From the NCBI GenBank assembly GCA_030826005.1, contig JAPJOW010000002.1:1-28295 (forward strand): DNA of 28,295 bases. The letters are read 5' to 3'. The notes under the pieces are model-generated. The model was given only the letters and a program-made list of their open reading frames with translations. It searched no databases and had not been told where the DNA came from. The position numbers and the translations under genes were made by a program. Positions 22,771 to 28,295 of the stretch are shown piece after piece; position 1 is the first letter of the stretch, and each line of letters opens with the position of its first letter. Source of the stretch: Aliterella sp. RAGGC_92. GTDB taxonomy: Bacteria > Cyanobacteriota > Cyanobacteriia > Cyanobacteriales > Chroococcidiopsidaceae.

Positions 22771-24933
22771 ATGTCTGATTTTTTATTAGAAGTTGGTACA
22801 GAAGAACTACCTGCAAGCTTTGTTGCGGATGCGTTGCAGCAATGGCGCGTCCTTATTCCCCAAAGTTTGACTCAAAACAGTCTTGAAACTCAATCGGTAG
22901 AAGTTTACGGTACTCCTAGAAGGTTAGCTGTATTAATTACAGGATTACCCGTAAAACAATTAGATAGAGAAGAAGAAGTAAAAGGGCCACCCGCACAAGC
23001 CGCTTTTAAGGATGGAAAACCGACTAAAGCCGCCGAAGGTTTTGCTAAAAAGCAAGGCGTAGAAGTAGAGGCTTTAGAAATTCGTCCGACAGACAAGGGT
23101 GATTTTGTCTTTATTCGTCAAACTATCCCCGGACGAGAGACGGCGGAAATATTGGCAGAAATTGCTACAGGGTGGATATTACAGCTAGAAGGTAAAAGGT
23201 TTATGCGTTGGGGAGATGGCGACTTGAGGTTTCCCCGCCGCATTGAAAGATTAGTTGCTTTGCTTGATGACAAGGTATTGCCAATTCAATTAGTTAATGG
23301 TTCGGAAACTATCGTAAGCGATCGCATTACTTCCGGTCATCGCGTTTTGCATCCGCAACCAGTTACTCTAAGCAATGCTAGTGATTATGTTAGTAGTATG
23401 CGATCGGCTTTTGTGGATGTAGACGAAAAAGAACGACTTGCTAAAATTCAAGAACAAGTAGAATCCGCCGCGCGAGATTTGGGCGGAAACTTGGCTAACT
23501 ATCCGCAATTACTAGAAGAAGTTACAAATTTAGTTGAATGGTCTTCGGCGGTGGTGGGGAAGTTTGACGAAGAATTTTTACTTTTACCACCGGAAGTAAT
23601 TACAACGGTAATGGTGACGCATCAGCGCTATTTCCCAGTGTTTAAGGCTGTGAGCGGGAATTTGCCAGGAGTGAGCGATCGCCCTAACGCCAATAATACC
23701 CAATCGGTTGACACTTTATTGCCTTATTTTATTACCGTTTCTAATGGCGATCCGCTTAAAAGTGATATTATCGCCGCAGGAAACGAAAGAGTAATTCGCG
23801 CTCGTTTAGCTGATGGTCAGTTTTTCTATAACGCCGATTTAGCCAAGCCTTTAGGAAGCTATTTACCAAAGCTGGAAAAGGTGACGTTTCAAGAAGATTT
23901 AGGATCGGTTAGAGATAAAGTAGAGCGGATAGTTAAAATTACTAGGCTTATTAACCAGCAATTAGACGCACCAGAAAGCCAAGACATCGAACGCGCTGCT
24001 TTGTTGTGTAAAGCCGATTTAGTGACGCAAATGGTGTATGAATTTCCTGAATTGCAGGGAATTATGGGACAAAAGTACGCTTTAGCAAGTGGAGAATCTC
24101 AAGCTGTAGCGACGGCTATTGAGGAACATTATTTACCTAGAAACGCTGGGGATATAATGCCACAATCTTTGGCTGGTCAAGTTGTGGGAATAGCAGATAG
24201 ATTAGATACCCTAGTTAGTATCTTCGGACTTGGAATGTTACCAACAGGTTCATCCGATCCTTTTGCGCTAAGACGGGCGGCGAATGCAATAATCAATATC
24301 ATTTGGATGGCAGACTTACAAATTAACTTAGAGACTCTGCTAGAACAAATCGCCAGCCAAGAAACTAAGACGCAGTTGCAAGAATTTTTTATTCAAAGAA
24401 TCCGCAACCAATTACAAGATGAGCGCGGGATTGATTACGATTTGGTAAACGCAGCTTGTGGCGAACAAGATGCGGAATATAATTTACGAGCATTGACAGA
24501 TTTATTAGATGTACGCGATCGCGCTCTATTTTTGCAAACTATCCGCAACAATCGCACTCTTGAGAAAATCTACGAAACCGTCAATCGTTCTACTCGTCTA
24601 GCCGTACAAGGTAATTTAGATACAACTCAACTAAACCCCGAAGGCGTAGTCAAGCCAGAGTTGTTTCAAAAGTCGTCAGAAAGAGCTTTTTACGATGGTT
24701 TGGTGCAATTAGTTCCGCAAACTCAAGCGGCGAAAAGACTTCGCAATTATCAGCAGCTAGTTGAAGCCATTGGTGAGATTGCGCCAACAGTCAGCAAGTT
24801 TTTTGACGGCGAAGATAGCGTCTTAGTGATGGATAATGACCCAAGTATCAAAGAAAATCGCTTGAATTTGTTGGGTTTATTGAGAAATCACACCCGTGTT
24901 TTGGGAGATTTTGGAGCGATCGTTAAAGGGTAG
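22771..24933 (+). CDS. glyS: Glycine--tRNA ligase beta subunit
   Basis: This 720-residue beta chain belongs to the bacterial alpha2beta2 glycyl-tRNA synthetase. The beta subunit binds tRNA-Gly while the alpha subunit (glyQ, not in this window) carries the active site. It starts with the family hallmark FLLEVGTEELPASF. Further blocks include EVKGPPAQAAF, MRWGDGDLRFPRRIE, VTHQRYFPV, the HD-like segment around ALLCKADLVTQMVYEFPELQGIMG, and GSSDPFALRRAANAI. The C-terminal helical region (about 580-700; LRALTDLLDVRDRALFL, DSVLVMDNDPSIKENRLNLL) is the tRNA-binding domain. The length is slightly above the usual 690. The start ATG is clear, and murD follows after 5 nt. Confidence 0.97.
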   Translation: MSDFLLEVGTEELPASFVADALQQWRVLIPQSLTQNSLETQSVEVYGTPRRLAVLITGLPVKQLDREEEVKGPPAQAAFKDGKPTKAAEGFAKKQGVEVEALEIRPTDKGDFVFIRQTIPGRETAEILAEIATGWILQLEGKRFMRWGDGDLRFPRRIERLVALLDDKVLPIQLVNGSETIVSDRITSGHRVLHPQPVTLSNASDYVSSMRSAFVDVDEKERLAKIQEQVESAARDLGGNLANYPQLLEEVTNLVEWSSAVVGKFDEEFLLLPPEVITTVMVTHQRYFPVFKAVSGNLPGVSDRPNANNTQSVDTLLPYFITVSNGDPLKSDIIAAGNERVIRARLADGQFFYNADLAKPLGSYLPKLEKVTFQEDLGSVRDKVERIVKITRLINQQLDAPESQDIERAALLCKADLVTQMVYEFPELQGIMGQKYALASGESQAVATAIEEHYLPRNAGDIMPQSLAGQVVGIADRLDTLVSIFGLGMLPTGSSDPFALRRAANAIINIIWMADLQINLETLLEQIASQETKTQLQEFFIQRIRNQLQDERGIDYDLVNAACGEQDAEYNLRALTDLLDVRDRALFLQTIRNNRTLEKIYETVNRSTRLAVQGNLDTTQLNPEGVVKPELFQKSSERAFYDGLVQLVPQTQAAKRLRNYQQLVEAIGEIAPTVSKFFDGEDSVLVMDNDPSIKENRLNLLGLLRNHTRVLGDFGAIVKG

Positions 24934-24938
24934 AAAGA

Positions 24939-26303
24939 ATGAAAACGGCTCATATAATTGGACTGGGAAAGTCGGGAATTGCCGCCGCCAGGTTGTTAAA
25001 GGGTGACGGTTGGAATGTTGTAATTAGCGATCGCGCTACTAACGAAACTCTGCAAAAACAGCAAGATGAATTAGCGATCGAAGGAATAACCGTTAAGCTG
25101 AATTATTCCTTGAAGCTAGAGGACGGGGACTTACCAAAAAGCATTGTAGTTAGTCCTGGCGTGCCTTGGGATGCCCCGATTTTGGTAGCGGCGCGTGAAT
25201 TGTCAATTGAAACCATTGGCGAGATGGAACTAGCGTGGCGGGTTCTAAACTCCTCATCTTGGGTAGGAGTTACGGGGACAAATGGCAAAACTACAACTAC
25301 CGCTTTAATTGCAGCTATATTTCAAGCGGCGGGTTTTAACGCTCCCGCTTGCGGAAACATCGGCTACGCGGCTTGCGAATTGGCGCTAGAAGCAAGAAAT
25401 AATGGCACTACTCACGACTGGGTAATTGCGGAACTTAGCAGCTATCAAATCGAGTCATCGGCGAGTATTGCGCCAAAAATCGGAGTTTGGACAACTTTTA
25501 CTCCCGATCATCTCAGTCGCCACAAAACTTTAGAGCGTTATTTTGAAATTAAAGCCTATTTATTGCGACAGTCCGAACAACAAATTTTTAATGGGGATGA
25601 TGAATATTTAAGCCAGTTAGGGGCTAGTTTTTGGCAGCCCTCAGCTTGTTGGACGAGTGTTAGGGGTAAAGATTACGTTTTAGGAAATCGGGAGCTTGGA
25701 GCTTATATAGAAGCTGACTGGATAGTATTTGGCGGCGAGCAAGTTGTTGAAGTTTCGGCTTTGCGGATGGTAGGGAAACATAATAAACAAAATTTATTAA
25801 TGGCTGTAGCGGCGGCGAAATTGGCGGGAATTGATAATAATGCGATCGCATTAGCTATAACTAATTTTCCTGGAGTTCCCCATCGCTTGGAACATATCTG
25901 TACTTGGCAAGGAATAGACTTTATTAACGACAGTAAAGCAACTAATTATGATGCGGCGGAAGTTGGGTTATCAGCAATTGATAGTAAAGCGATTTTAATT
26001 GCTGGCGGCGAAGCTAAAGCAGGGAATGATAGTAGTTGGATAAAAGCAATTCATACTAAGGCGGCGGCGGTATTACTCATTGGTAGCGCCGCCGAACAAT
26101 TCGCAGAACGTTTGCAACAAGCGGGTTACACTCATTATCAAATTGTCGAAACAATGGATAAAGCCGTAATTAAAGCAGCAGAATTAGCACCACAATACAA
26201 CGCTAAAGTAGTTTTGCTATCTCCTGCTTGTGCGAGTTTCGACCAATACCAAAATTTTGAGCAACGGGGTGATAATTTCCGCCAATTGTGCTTGGCGCTT
26301 TAA
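24939..26303 (+). CDS. murD: UDP-N-acetylmuramoylalanine--D-glutamate ligase
   Basis: MurD adds D-glutamate to UDP-MurNAc-L-Ala in cytoplasmic peptidoglycan synthesis. The 454-residue protein has the three Mur-ligase domains. The N-terminal Rossmann fold begins HIIGLGKSGIAAARLL and carries SPGVPWDAP. The central ATPase has P-loop GVTGTNGKTTT (Lys117), ELSSYQIE and TPDHLSRH. The C-terminal domain has HNKQN, PGVPHRLE, NDSKATNYDA and LLSPACASFDQY. The start is 5 nt after glyS, so the two are translated from one transcript. The stop is followed within 20 nt by a palindromic repeat that may end transcription. Confidence 0.97.
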   Translation: MKTAHIIGLGKSGIAAARLLKGDGWNVVISDRATNETLQKQQDELAIEGITVKLNYSLKLEDGDLPKSIVVSPGVPWDAPILVAARELSIETIGEMELAWRVLNSSSWVGVTGTNGKTTTTALIAAIFQAAGFNAPACGNIGYAACELALEARNNGTTHDWVIAELSSYQIESSASIAPKIGVWTTFTPDHLSRHKTLERYFEIKAYLLRQSEQQIFNGDDEYLSQLGASFWQPSACWTSVRGKDYVLGNRELGAYIEADWIVFGGEQVVEVSALRMVGKHNKQNLLMAVAAAKLAGIDNNAIALAITNFPGVPHRLEHICTWQGIDFINDSKATNYDAAEVGLSAIDSKAILIAGGEAKAGNDSSWIKAIHTKAAAVLLIGSAAEQFAERLQQAGYTHYQIVETMDKAVIKAAELAPQYNAKVVLLSPACASFDQYQNFEQRGDNFRQLCLAL

Positions 26304-26321
26304 TGGGGATTGGTAAGGGGT

Positions 26322-26349
26322 GTAGGGGCGCAATGCTTTGCGCCCCTAC
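26322..26349. repeat. Palindromic repeat GTAGGGGCGCAA-TGCT-TTGCGCCCCTAC
   Basis: A perfect 12-bp inverted repeat with a 4-nt loop lies between the convergent murD and M28 peptidase genes. It lacks a T run but would form a very stable hairpin and could stop or stabilise both transcripts. An imperfect second copy occurs at 28076-28103. Similar GTAGGGGCGCAA palindromes are, to my knowledge, common dispersed intergenic repeats in cyanobacteria. Confidence 0.8.
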
Positions 26350-26359
26350 GGTTGCGGGA

Positions 26360-27346
26360 TTAATTTGCTAATAATCTATGAGTTGCATTAACCACAACTT
26401 GCGCCGCACCTGTAAAAAAAGCGCGATCGATATTTGCTACCGTATCGCTTGACTTGTGATAGTGAGGCGATCGCAAATTTGCCGTATCTGTAACCAAAAC
26501 CGCGCCAATTCCTTGATACCAAAAGGGTGCGTGATCGCTGCGTAAAACATCGGGGGTAAATAAACCTTTAAGGGGAATCGGTAAAGTAATTACGGGTAAC
26601 TTGGTGCTAGTAAAAGCTTTTAATAGTTGCAAGTGTTCCGCATCGCCAACTACGGCGAGAAAATCGCCAATATTGCGTTGTACAATTACTGGCAATCCTG
26701 GCGGGTATTTCTGACAATTGGGAGTATAGCAACCAAACCCAACCATATCCATAACTACAACGCCGTTGAGGTTGGCTAAATTTGCTTTATTTGCCGTAAA
26801 TGCCAAACTCCCGCGCAAACCAACTTCTTCCGCATCAAAGAAAACTAACTTTAAAGTTTGTGGTGTGGAGACATTTCTAAAAATACGGGCAATTTCGAGT
26901 AGTGTTGCAACTCCACTAGCGTTATCATCCGCGCCCGGAGAACCGGGAACAGTATCATAATGAGCAGCAACAATAATTGTGCCAGCATTTGGGCTTGTTC
27001 CCGGACGTTCGGCAATAATATTGACACCATCGGCAAAACTTTGTAAGTTCGGCGACCAACCGAGGTTTTTTAGAGAGGTAGTAATATAGTTACGGGCAAT
27101 AGTACGATTTCGATTGGTATAGCGATCGCCTTTGGCGCTACGCTGTGCGTAATCGCCACTTAAATTTTGCAGGTGAGTAAATAAGCGAGTTTTAGATACT
27201 TGTGGCGTAGAAACTACAGGCGGCGTAGCTACTTTTTGTTTAATCTCAATCGGTGCGGATACAGGTTTAGGAGCAACAAAGAATTTACTACTAACTAAAC
27301 CCATACCTAAGAGTAGTAAGAGCAAAAAGAGGATTAATTTACTCAT
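26360..27346 (-). CDS. Membrane-anchored or secreted M28 family zinc aminopeptidase
   Basis: This 328-residue peptidase has an N-terminal hydrophobic segment (about 4-18, LILFLLLLLLGMGLV) acting as an anchor or uncleaved signal, a Pro/Val-rich linker, and an M28 catalytic domain (about 60-328). The co-catalytic dizinc ligands are H129 (AAHYDTVPGS), D140 (GADDNASG), E174, D200 (VMDMVG) and H272 (SDHAPFW), with general base E173 in DAEEVGLRGS. The set is complete, so the enzyme should be active outside the cytoplasm. The frame runs upstream to a TTG at 27391 overlapping cobO; the ATG at 27344-27346 (MSKLILF) puts the hydrophobic segment at the N-terminus and is preferred. The gap to cobO is 34 nt, so the two are probably co-transcribed. 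The physiological peptide substrate is unknown. Confidence 0.9.
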   Translation of the reverse strand: MSKLILFLLLLLLGMGLVSSKFFVAPKPVSAPIEIKQKVATPPVVSTPQVSKTRLFTHLQNLSGDYAQRSAKGDRYTNRNRTIARNYITTSLKNLGWSPNLQSFADGVNIIAERPGTSPNAGTIIVAAHYDTVPGSPGADDNASGVATLLEIARIFRNVSTPQTLKLVFFDAEEVGLRGSLAFTANKANLANLNGVVVMDMVGFGCYTPNCQKYPPGLPVIVQRNIGDFLAVVGDAEHLQLLKAFTSTKLPVITLPIPLKGLFTPDVLRSDHAPFWYQGIGAVLVTDTANLRSPHYHKSSDTVANIDRAFFTGAAQVVVNATHRLLAN

Positions 27347-27380
27347 GAATAGAGCGATCGCACTTTTTCTAGCATAACAA

Positions 27381-28055
27381 CTAGAACTCAATCCCCGGTT
27401 GAGCTTTTACCCCTTGTTCCCGGAAAGGATGCTTGATAAGTGTCATTTCTGTAACTAAATCCGCTCGTTCAATTAGCGCCAAAGGAGCGCCTCTACCAGT
27501 AAGGATCGCGTGACTATCGGGGGGCTTCTCATCTAACCCAGCTAAGACATCCTCAACTTGCAAATAGCCCAGTTTTAGAGCAACATTCACCTCATCCAAC
27601 AGCACCAATTTATAATCTGGATTGCGGATAAAAGTTAAAGCCGTTTGCCAAGCTTCCCCAGCTTTTTCAATATCGCGGTTTCGATCTTGAGTTTCCCAAG
27701 TAAAGCCTTCACCCATAGCGCGAAACTCTAATTGTTCCTGCCACATCCCAAATACAGCCTTTTCCGCAGGCTCCCAAGCGCCCTTAATAAACTGAACGAT
27801 CGCTACTTTATAACCATGCCCTAAACTCCGCAACACCATTCCCAACGCGGCGGTAGTTTTACCCTTACCATTGCCTGTATTGACAATAATTAAACCTTTT
27901 TCTTGAGAAGCTTTAGCTACGCGCTCTTGTTGGACTTCTTTGCGCCTCTGCATTTTGCTTTGATATTGTTCTTCTGTAAGCGTTGAGGAATTGACCCCCG
28001 CTACATCTGGTTCATTTAGAGAATTAGTTTGCATAAATTTTTGGCGATCTATCAT
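27381..28055 (-). CDS. cobO: Cob(I)yrinic acid a,c-diamide adenosyltransferase
   Basis: This CobO/BtuR/CobA-type enzyme transfers the adenosyl group of ATP to cob(I)alamin intermediates in coenzyme B12 synthesis. The 224-residue protein has an N-terminal helical extension (1-52) followed by the modified P-loop NTGNGKGKTTAALG (about 59-72) that binds ATP, then VQFIKGAWEPAE, GEGFTWETQDR, LVLLDEVN (Walker B-like), SHAILTGRGAP and the C-terminal KHPFREQGVKAQPGIEF that is typical of the family. An internal ATG at 28032-28034 (MQTNSL) is a plausible alternative start; no clear ribosome binding site decides between them. It is divergent from the macro-domain gene, with a palindromic repeat just upstream of its start. 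Confidence 0.95.
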   Translation of the reverse strand: MIDRQKFMQTNSLNEPDVAGVNSSTLTEEQYQSKMQRRKEVQQERVAKASQEKGLIIVNTGNGKGKTTAALGMVLRSLGHGYKVAIVQFIKGAWEPAEKAVFGMWQEQLEFRAMGEGFTWETQDRNRDIEKAGEAWQTALTFIRNPDYKLVLLDEVNVALKLGYLQVEDVLAGLDEKPPDSHAILTGRGAPLALIERADLVTEMTLIKHPFREQGVKAQPGIEF

Positions 28056-28075
28056 TCAAAATTGTAATTTGAAAC

Positions 28076-28103
28076 GTAGGGGCGCAACGCATTGCACCCT
28101 TAC
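28076..28103. repeat. Second, imperfect copy of the GTAGGGGCGCAA palindrome
   Basis: The left arm GTAGGGGCGCAA is identical to the copy at 26322. The loop is CGCA and the right arm TTGCACCCTTAC has two substitutions, one of them a G-U pair in RNA. It lies between the divergent cobO and macro-domain genes, so here it would fall in leader or promoter DNA rather than after genes. Confidence 0.7.
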
Positions 28104-28135
28104 ACCGCGCCTATATCTCTCGTAGGAAATAAAAA

Positions 28136-28295
28136 ATGATAACGGTTATTCAACAAGACATCACCACCTTAGAAATAGATGCCATAGTCAACGCTGCTAA
28201 TGAATCTTTACTAGGCGGCGGTGGGGTAGATGGTGCTATTCATCGCGCCGCCGGAGCGGAATTATTAGCAGAATGCCGCAAGTTAAACGGCTGCG
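28136..28295 (+). CDS. Macro-domain protein (ADP-ribose-binding), 5' part only
   Basis: The first 53 codons are present and the gene continues past the right edge. The sequence starts MITVIQQDITTLEIDAIVNAAN and continues with ESLLGGGGVDGAIHRAAG, the signature of YmdB/MacroD-type macro domains, which bind ADP-ribose and often hydrolyse O-acetyl-ADP-ribose or mono-ADP-ribosylation. The first Asn of NAAN and the GGGGVDGAIH loop are the catalytic and ligand-binding positions of that group. An AGGA lies about 9 nt before the ATG. The frame is open to the end of the window. Confidence 0.9.
   Translation, partial: MITVIQQDITTLEIDAIVNAANESLLGGGGVDGAIHRAAGAELLAECRKLNGC

Overview
The window looks like an ordinary stretch of cyanobacterial chromosome. 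The palindrome GCGATCGC (HIP1) recurs more than thirty times (for example at 4342, 11299 and 16305). Many products are cyanobacterial types: an SphR/SphS/PhoU phosphate cluster, an RbcR LysR regulator, an SLH-domain outer-membrane porin, DUF3288, a 4-Cys-prefix Ser/Thr kinase and anchored PstS-like proteins. The genus cannot be fixed from sequence alone. No insertion sequence, prophage or CRISPR array is visible.

Layout. Positions 1-2521 hold the 3' part of a glycerol-dehydrogenase-like gene with an in-frame stop, a translationally coupled AlaC-type aminotransferase, and a convergent small secreted protein. Positions 2837-4827 (minus) hold an FHA protein, a zinc-ribbon/FHA protein and 6-phosphogluconolactonase. 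Positions 4962-7826 (plus) hold a TIGR04282 glycosyltransferase-like gene, aroA and hisA, followed by a convergent tRNA-Arg(UCU). Positions 8432-11252 hold sphR, sphS and phoU. Positions 11669-15143 hold a Crp/Fnr-type regulator, the porin and a Cof-type HAD phosphatase. Positions 15310-17313 hold a catalytic-domain-less ArgRS-like (DALR) protein on minus and a second Crp/Fnr regulator on plus. Positions 17326-22044 (minus) hold, in transcription order, rbcR, a membrane Ser/Thr kinase and two tandem PstS-like anchored proteins. Positions 22411-26303 (plus) hold DUF3288, glyS and murD. Positions 26360-28055 (minus) hold an M28 peptidase and cobO. A macro-domain gene runs off the right edge.

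How the genes work together. The strongest functional cluster is phosphate signalling: regulator, sensor kinase and PhoU in one run. About 8 kb away a Ser/Thr kinase is tightly linked to two PstS-like anchored binding proteins. Whether the two systems communicate is inference. The kinase plus binding-protein unit and the DALR-only protein are the best candidates for little-described biology here. Most remaining genes are housekeeping: shikimate, histidine, pentose phosphate, peptidoglycan, cobalamin and Gly-tRNA charging. Several genes lack an ATG start in the expected place, so their 5' ends are uncertain. This is noted entry by entry.
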